Assembly: GCA_963718195.1 (NCBI GenBank)
Contig: CAVQYQ010000004.1
Location: 1-64,000, forward strand
Direction of reading: 5' to 3'
Source: MADRE3 sp963718195
GTDB taxonomy: Bacteria > Desulfobacterota > Desulfobulbia > Desulfobulbales > Desulfocapsaceae
Length of the DNA: 64,000 bases
Each line of letters starts with the position of its first letter. Within the stretch, counting starts at the first letter, position 1. A program made the position numbers and the translations under genes. Of this stretch, positions 46,836 to 55,497 are shown piece by piece. Below the pieces are notes generated by a model, which searched no databases, was not told where the DNA came from, and saw only the letters and a list, made by a program, of their open reading frames with translations.

Positions 46836-48251
46836 ATGAAAAATTTGAGCCTGGCTTCAATGACCAACTGGGTAGATGAGGCTCCGGCAAAAACATTCTT
46901 CCCGTTCGTCTGGCTTCACAAACTGGTCCGAATCATTCTGATCACCGCACGTGAGTTCCAGATAAACCACCTGTCCCTTCGTTCCGGCGCACTGACCTAT
47001 ACGATCCTTTTATCCATGGTACCCATGCTGGCAATGAGCACAGCTCTGGTTAAAGGGCTCGGTGGCGGAGATCAATTGCGGGAGGTTGTTTACAGATATA
47101 TCGAAGCGCTTGAGCAAACACCCTCAATCGACATAACAATACCAGGTGAGAACAAAGAGAGCGGGCCTCCATCCATCTCTTCGGCGGAAGATCTACCGGT
47201 AGGGTTGACGACTCATCTACGCTCTGCGGCCGATCAGCTATTTGATTATGTCGACCGAACCAGCTTCGCGACACTCGGGACCTTTGGTATGCTTGGAATT
47301 TTTCTTGCGGTAATCCTGGTGTTGAATCATATTGAAGATGCGATGAATGCAATCTGGCGGGTGGAGGCTGGCAGATCATTGATACGGAAGGTCACCGACT
47401 ACCTGACCCTGATGGTGTTGATGCCGATCTCGATAAATGTGGCCCTTGCCGCAGGCACAATCCTGGAGAGTCAGTCTCTTACTCTTTACATTGACAAGTT
47501 CATTCCGGCAAGCTGGATACAGCTGCTGCTCCTCAAAGGTGTCCCCGTTTTCTTCCTCAGCATAACACTCTACATTGTCTACCTCTTTTTCCCAAACACC
47601 AAACCAAAAGCGATACCGACCCTTATTGGTGCATTACTCGCCGGTACCCTGTGGTTCATTACCCAGAATATATACATCAGCCTGCAGATCGGGGTGGCAA
47701 AATACAATGCCATATACGGTTCTTTTGCCACGGTACCTCTGTTTTTGATCTGGATATATTTCGGCTGGCTTTTTGTCCTGCTCGGTGCCCAGGTTGCCTA
47801 TGCCATCGAAAAAAATGATCGTTATCAGCTGGTGGCAAAGCATGACACACCAGCTGTTAAACTCAGTGCCGCGCTTGACTTATGCTCAGCCGTCTACAAA
47901 GGTTTTCAGGAAAAAAGAGGTATTGATCTTATCAGCGTAAACAAGGAGAACAACACGTACACCCTCGGACAGCTCGAAGAAGCGCGAGACACCATGGTTT
48001 CGGCGGGACTTTTGCACCACTCAAAAGAATCGGACAGACTCATGCCGTCACTGCCACCCGAGTCATTATCTCCAAAGCTCATAATAAAAGCTGTACTCGG
48101 CACAATGACGCCTGACAGCATTGGAGGCAAGATAAGTGGTGATGCAGTTCAGGCAGCAACCAACTCAACCGACAGTAATACACCAGGCATAAAGGACGCT
48201 GAGAGAAAAGACATTTCAAAAGAGCCACTATCTGAGCAAAACAATCAATGA
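46836..48251 (+). CDS. YihY/BrkB family membrane protein
   Basis: A 471-residue inner-membrane protein. The N-terminal ~310 residues carry six transmembrane segments and the family motif LRSGALTYTILLSMVPMLA (residues about 48-66), then LGTFGMLGIFLAV and ISLQIGVAKYNAIYGSF. The C-terminal ~160 residues are cytoplasmic and winged-helix-like. The old RNase BN annotation of this family is not supported by chemistry. It is a single gene between moaE and gabT. Confidence 0.88.
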   Translation: MKNLSLASMTNWVDEAPAKTFFPFVWLHKLVRIILITAREFQINHLSLRSGALTYTILLSMVPMLAMSTALVKGLGGGDQLREVVYRYIEALEQTPSIDITIPGENKESGPPSISSAEDLPVGLTTHLRSAADQLFDYVDRTSFATLGTFGMLGIFLAVILVLNHIEDAMNAIWRVEAGRSLIRKVTDYLTLMVLMPISINVALAAGTILESQSLTLYIDKFIPASWIQLLLLKGVPVFFLSITLYIVYLFFPNTKPKAIPTLIGALLAGTLWFITQNIYISLQIGVAKYNAIYGSFATVPLFLIWIYFGWLFVLLGAQVAYAIEKNDRYQLVAKHDTPAVKLSAALDLCSAVYKGFQEKRGIDLISVNKENNTYTLGQLEEARDTMVSAGLLHHSKESDRLMPSLPPESLSPKLIIKAVLGTMTPDSIGGKISGDAVQAATNSTDSNTPGIKDAERKDISKEPLSEQNNQ

Positions 48252-48499
48252 CGCGTGTATCCGTGACGATGAAATCGATTCTCACCTGAGTATTCACCTG
48301 CAGCCAGGCTGGAAGATCTGGAAATGCTGGCTCACTTATGCGTCAGATTGACTGGGAAAAATTCACAAAGACCTTGCCATCTGCACCGAAATAATTGTAA
48401 TTAATTGCTCTATACCTTGAAAGGCCTGTATCTTGCTTCTTCTAGAGCAAAAGCACCTGTACAGACTAACGCCAACATCTAACGATAAAGGGAATGTCA

Positions 48500-49810
48500 A
48501 TGGAAAATTCTAAATCAAACGCAGCTATACAGGAATCTCGGACACAATTCATCGCCAAGGGGATCGGCAGTGCAACTCCCTGTTATATCTCTCACGGTCG
48601 CGGTGCACTACTAGTCGATGTGGAAGGCAGGGAGTATATTGATTTTGCAGGTGGTATTGCGGTCATGAATGTCGGCCACTCTCACCCGAAAGTGGTCAAG
48701 GCGATCAAGGACCAGGCAGAGAAATTCACCCATACCTGTTTCATGGTCTCCCCCTATGAATCCTCGGTTGCTCTTGCAGAAACATTATGCAACGCGGTTC
48801 CGGGAGACACGCCAAAAGCTGCAATGTTTGCCAACAGCGGGGCAGAAGCAGTTGAGAATGCTGTCAAAATTGCCCGATACTACACCAAAAAACAGGGTAT
48901 TATCGCCTTTGACAATGGCTTTCACGGCCGAACCCTTATGGGAATGACCCTGACCTCCAAATCAAAACCGTACAAGTTCGGCATGGGACCATATGCCCCC
49001 GAGGTGTACCGGATGCCGTTTGCGTATTGCTACCGTTGCCCCTTCAATAAGGAATATCCCGGCTGCGACCTTGAATGTGCCGATCACCTGGAATATTTCT
49101 TTCTCAACCATGTTTCGGCAGAACAGACCGCAGCAATCATCGTCGAACCAATCCAGGGCGAAGGAGGATTTATTGCACCGCCAAAAGACTATTTCCAGAA
49201 ACTCAAAGAGATCTGCGACAAAAACAATATCCTGATAATCTCTGATGAAATTCAGACCGGGATGGGAAGAACAGGCCACATGTTTGCGATGGAATACTAT
49301 GGGGTGGAAGCCGATATCACCACGGTGGCCAAGAGCCTTGCTGCCGGTATGCCGCTCAGTGCTGTGGTCGGTAAAAAGGAAATAATGGACTGCGTTCATC
49401 CGGGAGGTATCGGTGGAACCTATGGGGGAAACCCGGTTGCCTGTGAGGCGGCCCGTGCTGTCTTTGATATCTTCGCATCCGAGAACCTCCTTGAAAAAGC
49501 CAAAACACTGGGCGAAACATTGAAAAATACGTTTCTCGGGTTCCAGGAAAAATATGATTGCATTGGCGATGTTCGAGGACTTGGACCGATGATCGCCGTT
49601 GAGCTTGTCAAGGACAGACAAACAAAAGAACCTGCTCCGGAACTGACCAAGGCTCTGGTGGCATACTGTTATGAACGGGGAATTATCATGCTCAGCTGTG
49701 GCACATTCGGAAATGTCCTGCGTTTCCTGATGCCCCTTGTCATCACCGATGAACAACTCCAACGAGGGCTTGAGGTCATCGATGAAGGTTTTACCGCAGT
49801 AGTAAAATAA
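48500..49810 (+). CDS. gabT: 4-aminobutyrate aminotransferase (class III)
   Basis: A 436-residue PLP aminotransferase. NSGAEAVENAVKIAR near 116 binds PLP phosphate, GFHGRT near 140 and EPIQGEGGF near 215 are family motifs, and the Schiff-base lysine is in TVAKSLAAG near 280. A CYRCPFNKEYPGC insert (near 180) is seen in GabT-type enzymes of anaerobes. It converts GABA plus 2-oxoglutarate to succinic semialdehyde and glutamate. The second of two ATGs has GGGA six bases upstream. It lies 119 bases upstream of an aldehyde ferredoxin oxidoreductase in the same orientation. Confidence 0.88.
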   Translation: MENSKSNAAIQESRTQFIAKGIGSATPCYISHGRGALLVDVEGREYIDFAGGIAVMNVGHSHPKVVKAIKDQAEKFTHTCFMVSPYESSVALAETLCNAVPGDTPKAAMFANSGAEAVENAVKIARYYTKKQGIIAFDNGFHGRTLMGMTLTSKSKPYKFGMGPYAPEVYRMPFAYCYRCPFNKEYPGCDLECADHLEYFFLNHVSAEQTAAIIVEPIQGEGGFIAPPKDYFQKLKEICDKNNILIISDEIQTGMGRTGHMFAMEYYGVEADITTVAKSLAAGMPLSAVVGKKEIMDCVHPGGIGGTYGGNPVACEAARAVFDIFASENLLEKAKTLGETLKNTFLGFQEKYDCIGDVRGLGPMIAVELVKDRQTKEPAPELTKALVAYCYERGIIMLSCGTFGNVLRFLMPLVITDEQLQRGLEVIDEGFTAVVK

Positions 49811-49929
49811 GGTCTTCGCCCCCATTGTCTTAACAGCAAGGGTTACAGGAAAGTCTCACCCATTAAAACTATGGCGCGGGAGGTGTTCCTGGTAACCGAT
49901 GAACATTTATACCCGCAGGAGGAACAGTC

Positions 49930-51699
49930 ATGTACGGCTACTACAACCGTATCCTTACCATTGATCTGAATACTAAAAGTTTTACCATTGAAGAGATATC
50001 TGATGAGCTTTTAAGTGAATGTGCTGGTGGCAAGGGGTTGGCAACCCGCCTTCTGCTTGACAGAAATCCTCCAGGAGTCGATCCGCTGGCTCCCGAGAAC
50101 AACGTTATCATTGCCACCGGCCCCTTCTGTGGCGGTCGTCTCTGGGGCGGCAGTCGCTACGGAGTTTATACAAAATCTCCGCTGACCGGCTTTTATGCCG
50201 AGTCCTACTCCGGAGGCAAGGTTCCGGAATCTATCGACTCGGCCGGATTTGACGCCATAATAGTAAGCGGCAGCTCAGATACGCCGACCGTACTATCGGT
50301 TCAGCCTGATCTGGTTGAATTTCATGATGCAGGCGACCTCTGGGGCATGGAAACCTTTTTTGCAGAAGAAGAAGCCGTAAAGCGATTCGGCCTAGCTCGT
50401 GAAGGATACAGAAAACCCGGAGCCATTGTCATCGGCCCTGCAGGAGAGAAGCTCGTCAAATTTGCGATCATTGCCAACGACAAATGGAGATGCGCCGGTA
50501 GGACAGGAATTGGTGCAGTCCTTGGTTCCAAGCAGGTAAAAGCGCTCGTCTTCCAGGGCGATCGCAGCCGAACCTACAAAAACCGGGAGGGAATTGCCGA
50601 GTATGCCAAAGCTTTCTCCCAAGAAAATTTTCAGCATCCAGGCGTCAAGGCCTATCGAAAGATGGGTACGACGATGATGGTTACCCTGATGAACAGTGTT
50701 GGTGCCTTTCCAGCCAAATACTGGCATCAGGGCACATGTGAGCATGCTGAAGCGATCAGCGGCGAAACCTACCATCAGCAGCATGAGGTACACCCCCATG
50801 CCTGTGCCAAATGTTTCATGGCCTGCGGCCGTCTTGCCACCATCAAAAAAGGACGCCATGAAGGTCTGCAGATCGAAGGGCCTGAATATGAGACGATCTA
50901 TGCCTTTGGCGGGCTCTGCATGATTACAGAGATGGAAGAGGTTGCCTTTCTCAATGATTTGTGCGATCGACTGGGCATGGACACAATTACTGTCGGAAAT
51001 CTCTGTGGCCTGGTAATGGAAGCCCACGCACAGGGACGGCTTGACTATCAGATCGAATATGGAAACGCGGACCAGACCATAGAACTGATCGAGAAGATCG
51101 GAAATCGATCCGAAATCGGGGACATCCTGGCAGACGGTATCATCAGTGCCTCAAGAAAATGGGATATTGAAGATCTTGCCATCCACGTAAAAGGTCTGGA
51201 GCCGGCAGGCTATGACCCGCGTGTATTAAAAGGAATGGGTCTCACCTTCGGGACATCACCTCGCGGTGCATGTCACCTGCGTACCACTTTCTATAAACCG
51301 GAATTATCCGGCCTTATCCCTCCTGACCAGATCGAAAACAAGGCGGAAATGCTGGTCGATTACGAAGATCGGCTCAATATCTTTGACACCCTGACCCTCT
51401 GTCGTTTCTACAGGGATCTTTATTCCTGGGATGAGCTGGAACACACCCTTGAGATGGTCACCGGTATCAAGAGGTCAAAAGAAGATCTTCAGGCTATTGC
51501 GGCAACGATTGCCACCATGACCCGCCAATTCAATATTCGTGAGGGGTTGGGTGCCGAAGATGACCGGCTGCCAAAACGGTTCCACAAAGAAGCCACAGCA
51601 GAAGGCAACTCCCTGAGTGAAGCTGACATGGAACACATGCTCCAGGATTATTACCGGTTAAGAGGCTGGAGTCCGGCCGGAGTGCCGCAGACTGCGTAA
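49930..51699 (+). CDS. Aldehyde ferredoxin oxidoreductase (tungsten, AOR family)
   Basis: A 589-residue enzyme. The N-terminal domain has RILTIDLNTKSFTIEEI and GPFCGGRLWGGSRYGVYTKS, which bind the bis-pterin tungsten cofactor. The [4Fe-4S] ligands are C292, C295 and C299 in CAKCFMACG with a later cysteine in LTLCRFYRDL. It oxidises aldehydes to acids and reduces ferredoxin. It is the next gene after gabT and convergent with the EFR1 gene. Oxidation of succinic semialdehyde is an inference from context. Confidence 0.92.
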   Translation: MYGYYNRILTIDLNTKSFTIEEISDELLSECAGGKGLATRLLLDRNPPGVDPLAPENNVIIATGPFCGGRLWGGSRYGVYTKSPLTGFYAESYSGGKVPESIDSAGFDAIIVSGSSDTPTVLSVQPDLVEFHDAGDLWGMETFFAEEEAVKRFGLAREGYRKPGAIVIGPAGEKLVKFAIIANDKWRCAGRTGIGAVLGSKQVKALVFQGDRSRTYKNREGIAEYAKAFSQENFQHPGVKAYRKMGTTMMVTLMNSVGAFPAKYWHQGTCEHAEAISGETYHQQHEVHPHACAKCFMACGRLATIKKGRHEGLQIEGPEYETIYAFGGLCMITEMEEVAFLNDLCDRLGMDTITVGNLCGLVMEAHAQGRLDYQIEYGNADQTIELIEKIGNRSEIGDILADGIISASRKWDIEDLAIHVKGLEPAGYDPRVLKGMGLTFGTSPRGACHLRTTFYKPELSGLIPPDQIENKAEMLVDYEDRLNIFDTLTLCRFYRDLYSWDELEHTLEMVTGIKRSKEDLQAIAATIATMTRQFNIREGLGAEDDRLPKRFHKEATAEGNSLSEADMEHMLQDYYRLRGWSPAGVPQTA

Positions 51700-51710
51700 A
51701 CCCGCTCTTG

Positions 51711-52046
51711 TTAAAGGTAGAGCTCCGGCTGCTTCCGCTCTGCACAGTTTTCGTGGAGCCACTGTCTTTTTTCAAGAAGAAGCGGGGCATCTATTGACAA
51801 TGCCTCTTCCGGACATGTTTTGATACAGGCGCAGCAGAGAATACACTTGCTGACCGCGATGCTGAGCGCATCATCGACGTCGATTGCCCCGCCAGGGCAG
51901 CTCGACACGCACTGTCCACAGAGTGTACACACTGCCTGCTCCACCTTGGGGCTCACCGGCAGTGCTTTCATAGCTTCTTTATAGGGTATATTCCCGGGAA
52001 CCTGCAGTTCAGATAAGGTAATAATATCATTTATTTGATGCAATTT
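51711..52046 (-). pseudogene. C-terminal ferredoxin half of a frameshifted EFR1-type gene
   Basis: A 111-residue reading ending in two [4Fe-4S] sites: CTLCGQCVSSCPGG and CILCCACIKTCPEEA, preceded by the linker VPGNIPYKEAMKALP typical of EFR1 proteins. It has no start of its own in the proper place. Its frame matches the upstream flavodoxin-like reading only if one A is removed from the A6 run at 52044-52049. It is annotated as a broken gene unless the shift is programmed or a sequencing artefact. Confidence 0.8.
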
Positions 52047-52509
52047 TTTCAGATATTCTGCTGCCAAAAGCTGAGGCTGAGTCCAGATCGTCCTGATCCG
52101 GCCTGCCCTGGGCAATCGGCATTTCCGGAGCAGAATATGAATGTTCCCCGACAAATGCCGAAGCAGCGACGGGTACAAAAGAAGCCGCCCGGGCGATATC
52201 TCTGAGCTCAATCAACGCATCCTCATAGTCCCTGTTACCATAGAGAACAACAAGCACGGCAGGAGTGGTATTGCCCTGTATCTTTTCAAGACGTTGAACC
52301 GCAAGCGGGGCAACTCTGCCCGCATAAACCGGCACCCCAATGACAACCAGTTCATCCGCTCCAAAAGATTGCTCGTCAGCTGCTAGAGGATAGGTGAGAT
52401 CTAGTGAGGCTTGTTCACCCCCCGAGATACTCGAAGCAATAGCATCAATAGTCTTTTTTGACGTACCCGTGGGTGAAAAGGAAACGGTCCAGACTCTGCT
52501 TATCTTCAT
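52027..52509 (-). CDS. EFR1-type protein, flavodoxin-like N-terminal half (frameshifted)
   Basis: A 160-residue reading with a flavodoxin-like fold: TVSFSPTGTSKKTIDAI at 9-25 binds FMN phosphate, and VIGVPVYAGRVAP near 60 and VVLYGNRDYEDAL near 90 fit the flavin loops. Intact EFR1 proteins are about 260-280 residues and fuse this domain to a double-cluster ferredoxin. Here the reading ends at SEKIASNK and stops at 52027. The ferredoxin half continues in another frame downstream. It sits tail-to-tail with the AOR gene. Confidence 0.85.
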   Translation of the reverse strand: MKISRVWTVSFSPTGTSKKTIDAIASSISGGEQASLDLTYPLAADEQSFGADELVVIGVPVYAGRVAPLAVQRLEKIQGNTTPAVLVVLYGNRDYEDALIELRDIARAASFVPVAASAFVGEHSYSAPEMPIAQGRPDQDDLDSASAFGSRISEKIASNK

Positions 52510-52643
52510 ATGTTTTCTCTGTGCCTGTTAAATAATTAATCTCGCCGCGATATAATCAACAAACCCGCTTCTTCCTCTGGGGCGAAATTCGCTCGGTTAT
52601 GGTCATTACCGCTCCCGGAAATTACAATGACAACCCGTACTAT

Positions 52644-52787
52644 TCAATAGATTTTTACGACCATTTTTAGCTTGGAACCCTCGATCTTGATGATAAAAAC
52701 AGGTCGTTCCGTCTTCCCGTTCGCGTCGAGATATATCTCTCCAGCTTCAGAATGAATAAAAAGTGCAGAATCAACATATTCGGACAT
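52644..52787 (-). CDS. Small hypothetical ORF, 47 residues
   Basis: In the 379-base gap after the EFR1 gene a minus-strand reading starts with ATG at 52787 and encodes 47 residues (MSEYVDSALFIHSEAG to LKMVVKIY). It shows amphipathic alternating charges (ERPVFIIKIEGSKLKM) and an AGG eight bases upstream. No homologue is recognised, and a chance reading cannot be excluded. Confidence 0.35.
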   Translation of the reverse strand: MSEYVDSALFIHSEAGEIYLDANGKTERPVFIIKIEGSKLKMVVKIY

Positions 52788-52888
52788 ATCATGCGCCTTC
52801 TTGAAAAGAGATAAGGAGAAGCTTCTGCGATACCTCTATTTTCGTTTCATCAATCCATGAACTGTTAAAGGTTCGTTGCCGCCAAAGA

Positions 52889-53545
52889 TCAGACAAATGC
52901 TTTTTCAATCTTCTGCTGTTTTTCCTGCTTGTATTCCTCAAATCGTTCCATCTGCTGTTTATCCAGGGTTTCCTGCATTTTTCTTTTCAAATCGTCAGTC
53001 ATTGTTTTGTACTGTTTCTTGAAATCTTCCCAGCCGCTGCTGCCTTTATCGGCCAGTTCCTCTATAATATCGGACAGCTGAGCCATGCTGTCCTCAAGGA
53101 CTGGCTTGAGTTTCTTCACCTGTTCCTCTGTCATGGCGAGCACTTCTGATAATTCGGCAACCATTTTATCTTTGGTCTTTTTTATCGCATCTTCGTCCAG
53201 TTGGGTCAGGTAGTTTTTCAGTTTCTGCATCTCCTCGCTATTGAGAAAGGCTTCGAGTTTCTTTTCTGTGTCCTTGCTGACCCGTTTTAATTGTCTGGAC
53301 ATCTCCTCCATCGATATGTAACCTTTATCGACATACTCGTTGATGCTTTTTGTCAATTCGTCACTCTTTTCACTCAGAACTGGTTTGAGCTCTTCCCATT
53401 GCTCTTTTGACAATTCGATTTTTTCATTCAAATCGGAGATCATCTTCTCCGAGCTCAAGCTTTCAGTCTCGTCTTCAGCTGCGTAACTGGCAGCAGTGAT
53501 ACACAATAAAACTGATACGATCACTGCTTTGTAAACTCCGTTCAT
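52889..53545 (-). CDS. Periplasmic helical protein with internal duplication
   Basis: A 218-residue exported protein with a signal peptide (residues 1-22, ending AASYA). The rest is charged and helical and splits into two similar halves: LSKEQWEELKPVL at 45-57 and MTEEQVKKLKPVL at 138-150, each followed by about 50 residues ending in a helix (EMQKLKNYL / QQMERFEEY). The LTxxQ-like repeat resembles CpxP/Spy chaperones, which would suggest an envelope-stress role, but the similarity is by eye only. It is upstream of the phospholipase D lipoprotein in the same orientation but separated by 100 bases. Confidence 0.75.
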   Translation of the reverse strand: MNGVYKAVIVSVLLCITAASYAAEDETESLSSEKMISDLNEKIELSKEQWEELKPVLSEKSDELTKSINEYVDKGYISMEEMSRQLKRVSKDTEKKLEAFLNSEEMQKLKNYLTQLDEDAIKKTKDKMVAELSEVLAMTEEQVKKLKPVLEDSMAQLSDIIEELADKGSSGWEDFKKQYKTMTDDLKRKMQETLDKQQMERFEEYKQEKQQKIEKAFV

Positions 53546-53646
53546 TATTTCCTCTTTCTGTTGATTTTTCTATTGTTCTGATTTGGGGTTCACTGACAAC
53601 ATATTGTTTTGGTGAAAACTCAGGCCCCCACGTTCTATCTCCTTGG

Positions 53647-55227
53647 TTATAATTGGGACTCTACAGGGAGAAGCCTTAAAAGGTTCATTGAAAACCGCTC
53701 CCAGAACGTCGTTTGCGGCTCCCATAAAAGCGTCTTATTCTCACCGTCCACCATCCCATGCCAGACGATATGTTCAAAACCATTCTCGTCGGTTCGCAAT
53801 TCAAGTCGAAAGGCGATAGCAGGGACAATTGTACTGAAGAACAGGGCAATACGATCCGCTATTTCTTCAGATTCAAAGACAATTCCAATTTCAGTGTTTT
53901 GCACGACGGAACGGGGATCAAGATTCAGGGAACCGATGAATAGTGTCGAACGGTCAATGACCATCGCTTTTGCGTGCAGGCTCGATTGGGGCTCATAAAA
54001 CGGTTCTCCCTTCACTTGCTGCTGCTCTTCTCTACTGAGGTCTTTGCTCATCTCATACAATGTCACGCCCATCCTCAGGAGCTGCCTGCGGTAATTTGCA
54101 TAACCGGAATGGACAACTGCAACATCAGTTGACGCCAGGGAGTTCGTCAATATGGATACCTGCACCCCGCGGTCACGAAGTTCTTTAAAAAACGCAAGCC
54201 CACTTTTTCCCGGGATAAAATATGGCGATAAGATCAGGAGTTCAGTCTCGACCTCAGTTAGGTAGGGAGCGAGTTCCTGGGAAAGATGGTAGGTCGAGTC
54301 ATCGGTCTCTGTTCCCAGTTTCTGGGGGTCATCTCCAACAATTTTACCGGGACCCCAAAAAATCTTTTCTTTTTCGGTTCTGAAATTCTTGATAAAATCT
54401 GAATTTTTAAGTTTTTCAACATAATCTGAATCATTTTGCTGTTCAAGGAATTCATTAAACTTCCGCAGCATCTCCCTGCTCTGTTCTTCCGTTGGTGGTG
54501 TTGTTACCAGCGAAGACACAGGGTAACTCAATTCATGGTTCCAGAATTGATCAAACGAACCGGAAACCTCTTCGACAACCGGACCAAATGTCACGACGTC
54601 TAGATCATAAAACTGTAGTTCAGGGTGGGCAAAAAAGTATTCATTGCCGATATTGCGTCCACCCAGTATGGATGCAACATTGTCAACAGTAAACGACTTG
54701 TTGTGCGCCCGACGGGTTTGTTTTCCCATTCCGGTAACAAACTGGATTACCCTGCTGGTATTACGTCCAAAAGGATTGAAAATCCGGACTTCAATATTGG
54801 GATGAGCATCGAGCACAGATAAATTAACATCCCGTCCTTCTAAGCCCATGTCATCAAGGAGCAGCCGTACCCGTACACCTCTGTCGGCAGCTTTCCGAAG
54901 CTCACCTGCAAAGATTCCTCCCACCCTGTCTGCGTGCCACAGGTAGTACTGGGCATCAATTGTCTGCTCAGCCAGAGAAGCGAGCACCAACCGTGCTGAC
55001 AGGGCATTATAACCATCGCCAAGCAGATAATAAGCAGATTGGCCAGGATGATCTTGAAAATCGTTCTGCCACTGCCTGCCGATTTTGGATTCTGCGGGTT
55101 GATCATAGGCAAAAGATGTGGTTCGGTCGCTATTTTCAGGTAAACGGGCACATCCTCCGAAAACAAGAATAGCAAGAGGAATCAGCAGCATAGTGAATAT
55201 CTTCATTTTTCTGAAAATGACACCCAT
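53647..55227 (-). CDS. Phospholipase D family lipoprotein
   Basis: A 526-residue exported protein with lipobox VFGGC (C26). Two HKD sites: HNKSFTVDN near 174 (with ILGGRNIGNEYF) and HAKAMVIDRSTLFIGSLNLD near 417. The pattern is that of cardiolipin synthase/PLD-type phospholipid enzymes secreted to the outer membrane. The ATG at 55227 has GGAGGG three bases upstream. It is not clearly in an operon. Confidence 0.88.
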   Translation of the reverse strand: MGVIFRKMKIFTMLLIPLAILVFGGCARLPENSDRTTSFAYDQPAESKIGRQWQNDFQDHPGQSAYYLLGDGYNALSARLVLASLAEQTIDAQYYLWHADRVGGIFAGELRKAADRGVRVRLLLDDMGLEGRDVNLSVLDAHPNIEVRIFNPFGRNTSRVIQFVTGMGKQTRRAHNKSFTVDNVASILGGRNIGNEYFFAHPELQFYDLDVVTFGPVVEEVSGSFDQFWNHELSYPVSSLVTTPPTEEQSREMLRKFNEFLEQQNDSDYVEKLKNSDFIKNFRTEKEKIFWGPGKIVGDDPQKLGTETDDSTYHLSQELAPYLTEVETELLILSPYFIPGKSGLAFFKELRDRGVQVSILTNSLASTDVAVVHSGYANYRRQLLRMGVTLYEMSKDLSREEQQQVKGEPFYEPQSSLHAKAMVIDRSTLFIGSLNLDPRSVVQNTEIGIVFESEEIADRIALFFSTIVPAIAFRLELRTDENGFEHIVWHGMVDGENKTLLWEPQTTFWERFSMNLLRLLPVESQL

Positions 55228-55497
55228 GTGCCCTCCACTTGAAAACGACTTGATTCACAGAACAAAGGAAAAAGAAAAGAAACCGAATGATGTTGATACA
55301 TTCCTACCTATTCCTATACTACGTTAAACAATATTTATTAAAAGTCATCAACTGCTGGTAATTTGCTACTCTTTGAACACTATGGAATTCTAAGGAATAT
55401 GTAATATCGAGGGCGACAGCCATCTCGATAATGCACAGAAGCGGGGCTAGCTTGGCAACTCTTAATACTAACCATTAATAAGATCAACGGAATCGGC

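Noticed and set aside
48962..49825. A 287-residue reading antisense to gabT
   Set aside because: It is a shadow of a clear aminotransferase; no domain or independent start signal.
50392..51027. A 211-residue reading antisense to the AOR gene
   Set aside because: Shadow of the AOR reading frame.
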